Source: an uncultured Clostridia bacterium
Lineage (GTDB): Bacteria; Bacillota; Clostridia; TANB77; CAG-508
Assembly: GCA_948739805.1 (NCBI GenBank)
Contig: CAPYID010000003.1
Span: 1 to 64,000 of the forward strand
DNA length: 64,000 bases
Direction: 5' to 3'
Each line of letters starts with the position of its first letter. Positions within the stretch are counted from its first letter, which is position 1. The notes under the pieces are model-generated. The model saw nothing but the letters and a program-made list of their open reading frames with translations. It made no database searches and had not been told where the DNA came from. Position numbers and translations under genes: made by a program. This document shows positions 18,271 through 27,355 of this stretch, one piece after another.

Positions 18271-19431
18271 TCAATTTTCGAAAATTTTACAGGCTAACTT
18301 TTCTAATTCTTCACTAGTTTTTTCATTTAAAGTTGACATTATTGTTATAGTTGGTTCGTAAATGGTAATATCTTTCATGTTACTTATTATATCTTTCATA
18401 CATTTTCCTGCTGATGGTGCCCAAGTTCCATTTTCAATTATACCAATTTTACGATTTTGATAATTTTTTGCCTTTAATTGATTTAAGAATTGTTCCATTG
18501 GTGGAAATACTCCCATATTGTAACTTGAAGCAGCAAGTACTACTTTATCATATCTAAAGGCCTCTTCTATTGCATCCGCCATGTCATCTCTTGCTAAGTC
18601 TTTTAATATTACTTTTTTTGCACCTTTTTGCTCTAATTTTTCAGCTAATTTTTTTGCAACATTTGCAGTATTACCATATATAGAAGCATATGCAATGAGT
18701 ATTCCATCTTCTTCTGGTGTATAACTACTCCATATATTATATTTATCTATATAATATCCTAAATTTTCTTTTAATATTGGTCCATGTAATGGACAAATCA
18801 TTTTTACATCTAATGTAGCTAATTTTTTTAATAATGCTTGTACTTGTGATCCATATTTTCCTACTATATTAAAATAATATCTTCTTGCTTCTTCTATCCA
18901 TTCTTCTTCTAAATCAAGTGTCCCAAATTTTCCAAATCCATCTGCTGAAAATACAATTTTTTCTGTTTTTTCATAAGTTACCATGACTTCTGGCCAATGC
19001 ACCATTGGTGCCATAAAAAATTGTAAAGTGTGTTTTCCTATGTTTAGTTCTTCTCCTTCTATTACTTCAACTTTTCTTTGTTCTAAATTTGGAATATCAA
19101 AAAATTGTTTTAACATTGTAAATGTTTTTTGATTTCCTATTATTTTCATTTCTGGATATTTGTTTGCAATTTCACCTATATTAAAGGCATGGTCAGGTTC
19201 CATGTGTGATACTACTAAATAGTCTGGTTTCTTACTATCTAATGCTTTTTCTAAGTTTTCTAACCATTCTTTTGATTTTCTTTTATCTATTGTGTCCATT
19301 ATTACATTTTTTTCATCTTTAATTAGATAAGAATTATATGATATTCCATTTGGAACAACATATTGACCTTCGAATAAATCTATTGTCTTGTCATCTGCTC
19401 CAATATATATTATATCTTCTGTAATTTTCAT
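18271..19431 (-). CDS. FprA-family flavodiiron protein (O2 or NO reductase)
   Basis: Soluble A-type flavoprotein of 386 aa that reduces oxygen to water or NO to N2O using electrons from rubredoxin. The N-terminal metallo-beta-lactamase fold has the di-iron ligands HMEPDH (about 80), the HWPE region, SADGFG (about 165) and CPLHGP (about 226). The C-terminal flavodoxin domain begins ILIAYASIYGNTANVAKKLAE at about 250 and binds FMN. A rubredoxin gene lies just upstream on the same strand, fitting the electron path to an oxygen-detoxifying enzyme in an anaerobe. GGAGGAAT precedes the ATG. Confidence 0.93.
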   Translation of the reverse strand: MKITEDIIYIGADDKTIDLFEGQYVVPNGISYNSYLIKDEKNVIMDTIDKRKSKEWLENLEKALDSKKPDYLVVSHMEPDHAFNIGEIANKYPEMKIIGNQKTFTMLKQFFDIPNLEQRKVEVIEGEELNIGKHTLQFFMAPMVHWPEVMVTYEKTEKIVFSADGFGKFGTLDLEEEWIEEARRYYFNIVGKYGSQVQALLKKLATLDVKMICPLHGPILKENLGYYIDKYNIWSSYTPEEDGILIAYASIYGNTANVAKKLAEKLEQKGAKKVILKDLARDDMADAIEEAFRYDKVVLAASSYNMGVFPPMEQFLNQLKAKNYQNRKIGIIENGTWAPSAGKCMKDIISNMKDITIYEPTITIMSTLNEKTSEELEKLACKIFEN

Positions 19432-19460
19432 TACTAATTATTCCTCCTTTTAAATATTTT

Positions 19461-19496
19461 AGGGCGTTTTCGGATTTTTCCTCCGATTGCGCCCCT
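19461..19496. terminator. Imperfect GC-rich hairpin between rubredoxin and fprA
   Basis: AGGGCG...TTCGGA pairs with TCCGAT..GCGCCCCT around a short loop. The GC content is far above the surroundings. It may attenuate transcription from the rubredoxin gene into fprA or be a small palindromic repeat. There is no strong T-run. Confidence 0.4.
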
Positions 19497-19527
19497 TACA
19501 TTTTCTAAGACTGAAAAACCTTCTAAA

Positions 19528-19668
19528 TTATTCTTCAACTTTTTCAAACATTTCTTTTCCTACTCCACATAGTGGGCATACCCAATCATCAGGTAAATCA
19601 ACAAATTTTGTTCCTTCTTTTTCTTCGTCATAAATATAACCACATACTGTGCATTTGTATTTTTCCAT
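19528..19668 (-). CDS. Rubredoxin
   Basis: 46-residue iron-sulfur-free electron carrier with one Fe bound by four cysteines: KCTVCGYIYD near the start and CPLCGVGKEMF near the end, the invariant CxxC...CPxC pattern. The protein includes the conserved DLPDDWVCP block. The start at 19668 has AGGAGTGAAAATT upstream. It lies about 100 bases upstream of the flavodiiron gene on the same strand and is its expected electron donor. It is slightly shorter than the usual 52 residues because of a shorter GTKF loop, but nothing essential is missing. Confidence 0.92.
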   Translation of the reverse strand: MEKYKCTVCGYIYDEEKEGTKFVDLPDDWVCPLCGVGKEMFEKVEE

Positions 19669-19733
19669 AATTTTCACTCCTATCTTTTTTGGTCATAGTT
19701 ATTATATCACTATATCAAAAAAAAGCAAACTGT

Positions 19734-20969
19734 TTAAGCACTTTTTATTTCTTGATTATTGTATTCTAGTATCTTTTCTATAGTAATACCCTTATTATGC
19801 TCTATTCTTTCCCATTTATAATTTCTTTTCCATAATGCAATTATATTTACTGGTATCCATGTTAATATAAATATCGGAAATGTAAATATTCCCTTTAAGT
19901 TATCTTTTATTCTTTTATTGTTAGATTTTATTGAAAAAATTGATAAAGCAACACTTGTTAAATAACAACATAATAATGATGAAAATGTGTCATGACTAAT
20001 TCCATATATCATTGCTAATAATATATGTAATGCAAATGCTACACTACTTATAATTTGTAAGGTTGGTGCCATTAAAAATATCAAAGCATCAATACAGCTT
20101 AATTTTCCTTTTATTCCTTCTTGTATTAAATTAGGTGCATAGTTTAGTAAACACTGATTTGTTCCTATTGACCAACGCATTCTCTGCTTAAAAGATTCTT
20201 TTAATGTTGTAATTTGTTCATCATATGTTATTGCTTCTCGAACAAATGCTATTTCTTCATTGTTTATTGCACATTTTACAGATAGTTCTATATCTTCTGT
20301 CATGCTTTTAGGATTGTAACCTTTTTTGTATAACCTTTCTTTTGCTATCATAAATCCTGTTCCATTAATAAAACTAGATTGTCCTATATTCATTCTTGCT
20401 CTATTGAAGAAATGATTTTGTATCATATAATATAGTGTATAACAATTAGAAATCCATGTGTCATATGGATTTTTGCTATCTCTATATCCTTGTGCTAATT
20501 GATATCCACTACATAATGCATCATTCATTTTTTCTATAAATTGTGGATGTACTACATTGTCTGCATCAAAAATTATAAATGCATCATAACAGTTAAAATT
20601 ATCATTTAAGTATTTAAAACTATATTTTAGTGCTTCTCCCTTTGATTTTATTCTTTTTGAACATTCTATTATTTTCGCATTGTTCTCTATTGCAATTTCT
20701 TTTGTTTTGTCATTACAGTTATTCGGAAAAACAAAAACATCGTATAATTCTTTTGGATATTTTTGTTTTTCTAAACTATCTAATAAATTTGCTATTACTT
20801 TTTCCTCATTTCTTGCAGGTACTACAATTGCAAATCTATTTTTTGAATTTGTTTTCTTGATTTTTTTCTCTTTTAAAAATACAAATATTCCTATAATAAC
20901 ATAGTAAATTCCATATAGTATCATTAATATATCTATTATTTTTAACATACAAACAATTAATTTTAACAT
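19734..20969 (-). CDS. Membrane glycosyltransferase family 2
   Basis: 411-residue GT2 enzyme with an N-terminal membrane helix (about 10-32), a cytosolic catalytic domain and three or four C-terminal membrane helices. Catalytic features are VVPARNEEKVIANLLDSL (nucleotide-sugar binding), the DAD triad FDADNVV near residue 135, TED near residue 236 and QRMRW near residue 272 in the acceptor site. This architecture is shared with processive synthases of the hyaluronan/cellulose-synthase type and with BcsA-like enzymes that make surface polysaccharides. No partner genes adjoin it, so the product polymer is unknown. Confidence 0.85.
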   Translation of the reverse strand: MLKLIVCMLKIIDILMILYGIYYVIIGIFVFLKEKKIKKTNSKNRFAIVVPARNEEKVIANLLDSLEKQKYPKELYDVFVFPNNCNDKTKEIAIENNAKIIECSKRIKSKGEALKYSFKYLNDNFNCYDAFIIFDADNVVHPQFIEKMNDALCSGYQLAQGYRDSKNPYDTWISNCYTLYYMIQNHFFNRARMNIGQSSFINGTGFMIAKERLYKKGYNPKSMTEDIELSVKCAINNEEIAFVREAITYDEQITTLKESFKQRMRWSIGTNQCLLNYAPNLIQEGIKGKLSCIDALIFLMAPTLQIISSVAFALHILLAMIYGISHDTFSSLLCCYLTSVALSIFSIKSNNKRIKDNLKGIFTFPIFILTWIPVNIIALWKRNYKWERIEHNKGITIEKILEYNNQEIKSA

Positions 20970-21260
20970 AATATCACCTTTTTTCTTATTTAATTATACA
21001 CAATGAAATAAAAAAATAAATGACTATATTGTCACTTTTAGGTTTTTTGTCGAAATTTGTTTGTCTGTATTTTTCCAGCAGTATGATATTACACCATATT
21101 CTAGTGACATACATACGTTTTGTGTGTAAATATTATTATGTATAGCATAATAATTATATTTTTAAAATATATTTTTTATTGTAAGTTTATGTAAAGTATG
21201 TTGTAAATTAACTGATTTTGTCGTATAATATAAAATATTTAAATTTAAGAAAGGTATTAT
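20970..21260. promoter_or_regulatory. Divergent intergenic region with a sigma-A promoter for the Sua5-family gene
   Basis: The 290-base gap separates the minus-strand GT2 from the plus-strand Sua5-family gene. TTGTAA (21201-21206) and TATAAT (21224-21229) are separated by exactly 17 bases, about 30 bases upstream of the start, with AAGAAAGG as ribosome binding site. I see no other structured element. Confidence 0.7.
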
Positions 21261-22268
21261 ATGAATAAAGTTTTAGATTTAAAAAATTTTAATGATTATA
21301 CAAAGTTAAAAGAAGTAGCACAAATTATAAAAAAAGGTGGTCTTGTTCTGTTTCCTACTGAAACAGTCTATGGACTTGGTGCTAATGGATTAGATGAAAA
21401 TGCTGTAAAAAAGATATATATTGCAAAAGGTAGAAACGAGAATAATCCAATTAGTTTATTAGTAAATAATATTGATATGATAGAGAGTATTGCAAAAGAC
21501 ATTTCAGAAATTGAGTATAATTTAATGCACACCTTCTTTCCTGGTCCTTTTACTATTATTTTGAATAAAAAGCCAATTGTTCCCTCAATTGTTACTGCAA
21601 ATGGAGATACTGTTGGAGTTCGTATGCCTAGTGGAATAATCGCAAAAGAACTTGTAGAACTTGCTGGTGTTCCTATTGCTGCACCTAGTGCTAATATTTC
21701 AGGTAAACTTAGTGGAACAAGCTTTGATGATTTATATAATGATTTTAAAGACAAAGTAGATTATATGATAGATGGTGGAAATAGTTCTATTGGAATTGAA
21801 TCTACTATTGTTAAAGTAATAGATAATATTCCTCATATTTTAAGACCTGGAAGTATAACAGATGAACAGATAGAAAAAATTGCTGGTACTGTTATTAAAG
21901 ATTATGAAGATTCGCCTTGCAACATTCCAAGTAATAATTATGACCATTATACATTAAACAGTAAATCTCTCCTAGTTATTAGTAATAATAATGAAAAAAT
22001 GATATATAAAATAAATGGAATTGCAAATACTTATTCATTTCCTGTAATACTTGCTAAACACGAAAATATTAATAAATATAATGTAAAAACAGTTATTGAT
22101 ATGGGAACTTGCTTAGATGAAATAGCAAAAAATATTTTTTCTAATTTAAGAAAAGCTGATAGTTTTAATCCTGATATTGTAATTATTGAAGGTGTTAAAA
22201 ATGAAGGTGTTGGACTTGCAATTATGAATAGACTTATTAAAGCATGTGATGATTTTATTAAAATATAA
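21261..22268 (+). CDS. Threonylcarbamoyl-AMP synthase (Sua5/YwlC type)
   Basis: 335-residue enzyme that makes threonylcarbamoyl-AMP from threonine, bicarbonate and ATP. This is the first step of t6A37 tRNA modification. The N-terminal YrdC domain shows KKGGLVLFPTETVYGLGANG (about 23-42), KGRNENNPISLLV, FPGPFTIIL, VGVRMPSG and PIAAPSANISGK. A linker ending in LRPGSIT joins the smaller C-terminal Sua5 domain. The partners tsaE and tsaB lie about 28 kb away in this window; tsaD is not seen. A terminator follows immediately. Confidence 0.93.
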   Translation: MNKVLDLKNFNDYTKLKEVAQIIKKGGLVLFPTETVYGLGANGLDENAVKKIYIAKGRNENNPISLLVNNIDMIESIAKDISEIEYNLMHTFFPGPFTIILNKKPIVPSIVTANGDTVGVRMPSGIIAKELVELAGVPIAAPSANISGKLSGTSFDDLYNDFKDKVDYMIDGGNSSIGIESTIVKVIDNIPHILRPGSITDEQIEKIAGTVIKDYEDSPCNIPSNNYDHYTLNSKSLLVISNNNEKMIYKINGIANTYSFPVILAKHENINKYNVKTVIDMGTCLDEIAKNIFSNLRKADSFNPDIVIIEGVKNEGVGLAIMNRLIKACDDFIKI

Positions 22269-22298
22269 CAAAATGCACAATAAATCGTGCATTTTGTT
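22267..22298. terminator. Bidirectional terminator between the Sua5-family gene and htpG
   Basis: AACAAAATGCAC (22267-22278) and GTGCATTTTGTT (22287-22298) form a perfect 12-base stem with an eight-base loop. It lies between two convergent genes and overlaps the plus-strand stop. Confidence 0.85.
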
Positions 22299-22305
22299 AT
22301 TAAGT

Positions 22306-24186
22306 TTATTTTGTCATCATTTCGCAAACTAGGTTATTAAATTCTGTTGGATTTTCTATTGTAAGTCCTTCTATTAATCTTGCTCCATTGTATAAAATTT
22401 GTGCATATTTTTTTAGTTCTTCTTTATTCTCTTTATATAATGTCTTTAATTTTTCTGTAATTGGATGATTTTCATTTATTTCTAAAATTGTTAATGCTTT
22501 TATTTCTTGAGAATTTGGCATTGTGTTTAATGTTTTTACCATATCTATAGATACTGCTCCTTCACTAGACAAGCAAACTGGATGATTTTTTAATCTATGA
22601 GTAAATCTAACCTCTTGTACTTCATTGTTAATTGCTTCTTTCATAATACTAAACATATCTTTGTTATCTTCGTTTGCCTTTTTTAGTTCTTCCTTTTCTT
22701 CTTCTGTATCTAATTCTAGGTTATCAGCAGAAACATTTTTAAATGCTTTTTCTTCATAATTCATTATTACTTGTAATGAAAATTCATCTACATTATCTGT
22801 TAAATATAATATCTCAAATCCTTTATCTTTTATTTTTTCTACTTGTGGTAGTAAGTCTATCTTGTCTATTGTTTCTCCACAAGCATAATAAATATCTTTC
22901 TGATGCTCCTTCATTCTTAAAACATATTCTTTTAGAGTAACTAATTTTTTTTCTGTTGATGAGTAAAATAATAATAAATCTTGTAATTTATCTTTATTCA
23001 TTCCATAATCACTATATGTTCCATATTTTAATTGTAATCCGAAATTTTTGAAAAATTCTTCATATTTTGTTCTATCACTTTTTAACATGTTTTCTAATTC
23101 AGTTCTAATTTTGTTTTCTAAGTTCTTAGCTATAACTCTTAATTGCCTGTCATGCTGTAGCATTTCTCTTGATATATTTAATGATAAATCTTCACTATCT
23201 ACTAATCCTTTTACGAATCCAAAATAGTCTGGTAGTAAATCTGCACATTTATCCATTATTAATACACCATTTGAATATAATTGTAATCCCTTTTCATATT
23301 CACTTGTATAGTAATCATAAGGTAAATGTGTAGGTATATATAATAACGCATTATAATTATATTGTCCCTCTACAGATGTATGAATTACTTTTAATGGTTT
23401 TTCATAATCATGAAATTTCTCCATATAAAAATTATCATATTCTTCTTCTTTAATATCCTTCTTATTATTTTTCCAAAGAGGTTTCATAGAGTTTATTGTT
23501 TCTATCCCTTTTATAGTTTCATATTCTTCTGTTCCCTCTTTTTTCTCACTGTGCTCTACCTCCATTTGTATTGGATAACGTATATAATCTGAATATCTTT
23601 TTACAATTTCTTGAATTGTATAACTATCTAAAAATTGACTATATTTTTCTTCTTCTGAATCTTCTTTTATATGTAATGTAATTTTTGTTCCATTTTCTGC
23701 TTTTTCACAAGGTTCTATACTATACCCCTCTATTCCTTTTGAAATCCATTTATAACCTTGTTCACTATTTTCAGATTTACTTTCTACTGTTACTAAATCA
23801 CTTACCATAAATGCGGAATAAAAACCTACTCCAAATTGACCTATAATGTTAATATCTTCTTTATTCTCATTTTCCTCTTTGAATGCAAGGGAACCACTTT
23901 TGGCTATTGTTCCTAAATTTTTGTCTAATTCTTCTTCTGTCATACCACAACCATTGTCTTCTATTGTAATAGTTCTATTTTCTTTGTCTAAATCAATTTT
24001 AATTCTAAAATCGTTTTTTATTACATTTTCGTTTTTATCTGTTAGTGAATGATAATATAGCTTGTCTATCGCATCACTACTGTTTGATATTAATTCTCTT
24101 AAAAATATTTCTTTGTTTGTATAAATAGAATTAATCATTAAATCTAGTAATCTTTTTGATTCTGCCTTAAATTGTTTTGTTCCCAT
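22306..24186 (-). CDS. htpG: Hsp90-family chaperone HtpG
   Basis: Cytosolic ATP-dependent chaperone of 626 aa, the normal bacterial length. The GHKL ATPase domain shows LRELISNSSDAIDKL (about 28-42), EDNGCGMTEEEL with the nucleotide-binding Asp, and GQFGVGFYSAFMV. The middle domain has LQLYSNGVLIMDKC and GLVDSEDLSLNISREMLQ. The C-terminal dimerisation domain follows, with NHPVCLSSEGAVS. GAAGGGAAG lies before the ATG. It is monocistronic as far as can be seen. I find no CIRCE element upstream. Confidence 0.95.
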   Translation of the reverse strand: MGTKQFKAESKRLLDLMINSIYTNKEIFLRELISNSSDAIDKLYYHSLTDKNENVIKNDFRIKIDLDKENRTITIEDNGCGMTEEELDKNLGTIAKSGSLAFKEENENKEDINIIGQFGVGFYSAFMVSDLVTVESKSENSEQGYKWISKGIEGYSIEPCEKAENGTKITLHIKEDSEEEKYSQFLDSYTIQEIVKRYSDYIRYPIQMEVEHSEKKEGTEEYETIKGIETINSMKPLWKNNKKDIKEEEYDNFYMEKFHDYEKPLKVIHTSVEGQYNYNALLYIPTHLPYDYYTSEYEKGLQLYSNGVLIMDKCADLLPDYFGFVKGLVDSEDLSLNISREMLQHDRQLRVIAKNLENKIRTELENMLKSDRTKYEEFFKNFGLQLKYGTYSDYGMNKDKLQDLLLFYSSTEKKLVTLKEYVLRMKEHQKDIYYACGETIDKIDLLPQVEKIKDKGFEILYLTDNVDEFSLQVIMNYEEKAFKNVSADNLELDTEEEKEELKKANEDNKDMFSIMKEAINNEVQEVRFTHRLKNHPVCLSSEGAVSIDMVKTLNTMPNSQEIKALTILEINENHPITEKLKTLYKENKEELKKYAQILYNGARLIEGLTIENPTEFNNLVCEMMTK

Positions 24187-24289
24187 AAAAAAACTTCCCT
24201 TCTTTTTCTTATTTCTATTGGATATTATACTTCATGTTTTTAGCAATGTCAATATTAGAGTGCTAATTTTATTGTAATTCCATCCATTA

Positions 24290-24725
24290 TTACAAAATTG
24301 TCATTTCTCGTTGTTTCCTTTTTATCTTCTTTATGATTAGATAACTAATTCCATAAATAATAGCAATTAAAATACCCCCTAAAGAAATTTTTACTTTATT
24401 ACTGCTTGTATTACATTCATTATAACCATTTTGTATAATATTATCTTGTAGGGGTTGCATTTTTCTATTACTATCCCCAAATATAATTTTATCTTCTATA
24501 CCATTTTCGTAATATATCTATACCATTTTCGTAATATAATAGTAAATTCCAATCTCCTAATCCTTGCTGATAAGCAATTTCATTTATTTGTCCCATCACG
24601 ATTTTATTATTTTCTATTACTTATTATTTTTCTATCTCTTCTATATACCCATTATGATTTAATTCCACTATGTCTTGGATTGTTGTATTTTCTATTATTT
24701 TTCAATTTCTTTTGATTTAGATGTG
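24290..24725 (-). pseudogene. Decayed gene for a C-terminally membrane-anchored protein
   Basis: The minus strand carries coding-like blocks separated by stops: TTIQDIVELNHNGYIEEIEK, then VIENNKIVMGQINEIAYQQ.., then IFGDSNRKMQPLQDN and a final hydrophobic helix (ISLGGILIAIIYGISYLII) with a KKIKRK tail. An exact 22-base tandem duplication at 24495-24538 causes a frameshift. Removing one copy restores one continuous frame (...YYENGIEDKIIFGDS...). Further upstream, TAATAA stops interrupt the frame, so the gene had already decayed. The family is not recognised. Confidence 0.6.
24495..24538. repeat. Perfect 22-bp tandem duplication
   Basis: The unit beginning TCTATACCATTTTCGTAATA occurs twice, back to back (24495-24516 and 24517-24538). 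Being 22 bases long, it shifts the reading frame of the minus-strand pseudogene. It is a recent, uncorrected slippage event. Confidence 0.9.
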
Positions 24726-24890
24726 TCAATTTGCTTTTTGTTCATTAGACCATACAGATAATGTTTTATCTTTATCTCTAACTTTCGCATCTTCTAGTCT
24801 TTCTCTTATTCCCACTACTCCACCTGTTGCTTGAAATTGTTCTTTTTCAAATTCTGTATTTCCACATTTTACACATTTCCATTCTGACAT
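24726..24890 (-). pseudogene. Zinc-ribbon protein fragment, 54 aa
   Basis: Minus-strand ORF beginning MSEWKCVKCGNTEFEKEQFQATGG, the N-terminus of the small nucleic-acid-binding zinc-ribbon family (PF09855-like). Members normally continue with a second CxxC about 30 residues later. Here the sequence changes after ATGG to VVGIRERLEDAKVRDKDKTL and stops without the second cysteine pair. It cannot complete the zinc site. It may be the broken 5' part of the adjacent decayed gene, or a separate truncated gene. Confidence 0.5.
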
Positions 24891-24928
24891 AATAATTATC
24901 ACTCACTTTCTTTTATAACTCATAAATA

Positions 24929-25297
24929 TTAGTTTTTAGTATTATTTACTTTTCTTCTTTTGCAATTATTATTTTTTGTTAGTTCATAGCTTTGCTCAAT
25001 TAATTCTTCTACTAAAGAGACATCTACTTTGTCATCTATAATAATTGTATTCCAATGTTCTTTGTTCATGTGATAACCTGGTATTATATAATCATAAGAA
25101 TTTCTAAGTAACTCTGAATAATCTGGATTCGTTTTTACATTTAAATATAGTTTGCTATTTACATTCATTATTAAAGCAAACCATTTTTTATTATCTAAAT
25201 GTTTCATTGTTACAGAAGTGTTATCATCTGGAAATGGATAATCTTCATAAGTATCCTGCAAACTCAAACTATATTTTATTATATCTTCTCTATTCAT
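24929..25297 (-). CDS. MmcQ/YjbR-family DNA-binding-like protein
   Basis: 122-residue cytosolic protein of the YjbR family (PF04237), which has a CyaY-like alpha/beta fold. Diagnostic segments are DTYEDYPFPDDNTSVTMKHLDNKKWFALIM (about 16-46), LNVKTNPDYSELLR and IPGYHMNKEHWNTIIID near residue 80. The C-terminal helix ends in a basic KRRKV tail. The family often lies near mobile or stress genes and its biochemical role is unclear. It lies between two decayed loci. The gene itself appears intact, with AAAAGGAAAA before the ATG. Confidence 0.85.
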   Translation of the reverse strand: MNREDIIKYSLSLQDTYEDYPFPDDNTSVTMKHLDNKKWFALIMNVNSKLYLNVKTNPDYSELLRNSYDYIIPGYHMNKEHWNTIIIDDKVDVSLVEELIEQSYELTKNNNCKRRKVNNTKN

Positions 25298-25330
25298 TTT
25301 ATTTTCCTTTTACTAAAGTATTTAAAATAC

Positions 25331-25698
25331 TTATTTCATTAATATTTTACATTCTATTTTTGGATTTAATAACTTTGAAAAATCTATTGCATATTGCTTT
25401 GTTTCAACAACACTTCCATAATATATTGGTACTGCTATTTTAGGTTGTATCTCATTTATTAGATTATCTGCTTCTTTAAAATCCATTGTATATGTACCAC
25501 CAACTGGAACAATGCTACATCACATTTTACTTTTTTATTTTCTTCAGTTATATCTGTATCTCCTGCAATATAATACTTCATACCTTTTATTTCAATAATA
25601 TATCCTACCCATCCATTTTCTTTTGGGTGAAATTGTTTGTTTGTATTATAAGATAATTTTGTATGCTCTACTACGTTAGTAGATATGTCAATTTTTAT
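25331..25698 (-). pseudogene. MBL-fold metal-dependent hydrolase, 5'-truncated and frameshifted
   Basis: C-terminal half of a UlaG/UPF0173-like metallo-beta-lactamase protein. A readable frame gives KLSYNTNKQFHPKENGWVGY and YYIAGDTDITEEN (the GDTD metal-ligand loop). A one-base loss near 25520 breaks the frame, which then resumes as VPVGGTYTMDFKEADNLINE and VPIYYGSVVETKQYA to a stop at 25331. The N-terminal HxHxDH half is missing; the reading starts directly at the end of the rlmD-type gene. It is non-functional. Confidence 0.8.
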
Positions 25699-27072
25699 TT
25701 ATATTTCAGTACTTTGCTTAAGATTAAGTACTGTGACCACTTCACAATGCTTCGTCCAAGGAAACATATCTACTGGTGTAATTTCTTTTATTTCATATTT
25801 TTCTTCAAATATTTTTAAATCACGTACTAATGTTGCAGGATTACAACTTATATAAATTATCTTTTTTGGTTCTACTTTTAGTAGGTTTTGTATTGTTGTG
25901 TTGTCTAATCCTTTTCTTGGTGGATCTACAAATACAATTTCGGGAATAATCTTTCTTTTATTTATTAGTTTAGATAAAGTGCTTTCTACATCCCCTACCA
26001 TAAATTCTGCGTTTTTAATATTATTTATTTTTGCATTTTCTTTAGCATCTTCTATGGCTTGTGGTATAATTTCAATTCCATATACTTGTTTTACATGTTT
26101 TGATGCAAATATACCTATTGTCCCTATTCCACAATATAAGTCCAATATTGTTTCATTTCCTGTTAATTCTGCTTTTTTTATCGCTAAGCTATATAGCTTT
26201 TCTGTTTGTATTGGGTTTATTTGATAAAATGACATTGTTGATATTTTAAATGTATAATCTCCTAGTTTATCCTCTATATATCCATCTCCATACAGAATAA
26301 TATTTTTGTTACCTAGTATTACATTGGTATTTTTATTATTTATATTTTTTACTATTGTTTTTATTTCTGTAAATTCTTCTTTTAATCCTTTTATTAGTTT
26401 ATTTTCGTCTTTTATGTTTTCTTCATTAACTACTAATATACACATTACTTGATTTGTTCTTATTCCTACTTTTACTATAATATGCCTAAATACTCCTTTA
26501 TTGTTTTTTTCATTATATACTTGTATATTATTTTCTTTTATAAATGTTATTATATATTGTGCTATTTCTTCTGAGATTTTAGTTTGTATCTTACAATTAT
26601 TAGTATTAATAATATCATGCGTTCTGTTTGCAAATACACCAAATATAGGCTCTCCTTCTTTATTTAATCCTACTGGGTATTGTGCTTTATTTCTATAATT
26701 AAATGGCTTTTCCATACCTATTGTGTTATTTACTTTTATCTCATTCGTTAAAGTCTTATTTACAAGGTTTTGTACTAGGTTTCTTTTTATTTCTAAAGTA
26801 TTTTCATACTTAATATGTCTTAAATCACAACCTCCACATCTTTTATATGAATTACAATCTTCTTCGCATCTGTATTCTGATTTTTTTATTATTTCTAATA
26901 TTTTGCCAAATGCATAGGATGAATTGACTTTTAAAATTAATATCCTTACCTTTTCTCCCTTAATTGCACCTTTTATAAATATAATAAAATTATTAATTTG
27001 GGCAATACCTTCTCCTTCAAATCCATTGTCTATTATATTTACTATATATTCTTCATTTTTTTTTATTTCCAT
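25699..27072 (-). CDS. 23S rRNA (uracil-5-)-methyltransferase, RlmD/TrmA family
   Basis: 457-residue SAM-dependent enzyme that makes 5-methyluridine in 23S rRNA. The N-terminal TRAM domain (1-60) is followed by an iron-sulfur cluster site: CEEDCNSYKRCGGC at about 68-81 supplies four cysteines. The SAM site is LDLYCGIGTIGIFA (about 318). The catalytic region has DPPRKGLD and the nucleophile Cys in YISCNPATLVRDL (about 412). Firmicutes carry one or more paralogues (RlmCD), so the exact target base cannot be fixed. Start ATG with AAAAGGAG upstream. Confidence 0.92.
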   Translation of the reverse strand: MEIKKNEEYIVNIIDNGFEGEGIAQINNFIIFIKGAIKGEKVRILILKVNSSYAFGKILEIIKKSEYRCEEDCNSYKRCGGCDLRHIKYENTLEIKRNLVQNLVNKTLTNEIKVNNTIGMEKPFNYRNKAQYPVGLNKEGEPIFGVFANRTHDIINTNNCKIQTKISEEIAQYIITFIKENNIQVYNEKNNKGVFRHIIVKVGIRTNQVMCILVVNEENIKDENKLIKGLKEEFTEIKTIVKNINNKNTNVILGNKNIILYGDGYIEDKLGDYTFKISTMSFYQINPIQTEKLYSLAIKKAELTGNETILDLYCGIGTIGIFASKHVKQVYGIEIIPQAIEDAKENAKINNIKNAEFMVGDVESTLSKLINKRKIIPEIVFVDPPRKGLDNTTIQNLLKVEPKKIIYISCNPATLVRDLKIFEEKYEIKEITPVDMFPWTKHCEVVTVLNLKQSTEI

Positions 27073-27132
27073 TTTTTCTCCTTTTCTACAAATTGGGGGT
27101 TGTAGGGGTGAATTGACTCTTTTGCCTTTTAA

Positions 27133-27242
27133 AACCCTCCGTCAGCCTTCGGCTGCCACCTCCCTTGGGTAAGGGAGGCAAGAATCTTCTCTATCCTTTG
27201 GCTCCCTTATTTAAGGGAGCTGTCACGGAGTGACTGAGGGTT
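27133..27242. repeat. MITE-like palindromic repeat, about 110 bp
   Basis: The element starts AACCCTC (27133-27139) and ends GAGGGTT (27236-27242), perfect inverted ends. Two internal palindromes are CCTCCCTT-gggt-AAGGGAGG (27159-27178) and GCTCCCTTA-tt-TAAGGGAGC (about 27200-27220). GC content is well above the flanks. Related 'CCTCCGTCAGCCTTCGGCTG' repeats are scattered in many gut Clostridia. No coding potential. Confidence 0.75.
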
Positions 27243-27355
27243 CTTCTATTTTAAATTCACATAAAAGTTTATCATTCCCACAAATCCAATTTTTCATATT
27301 AGGACAGCTACGAAAAAATTTTTAGTCACACACAAACATAAACTTTTTTATAATA

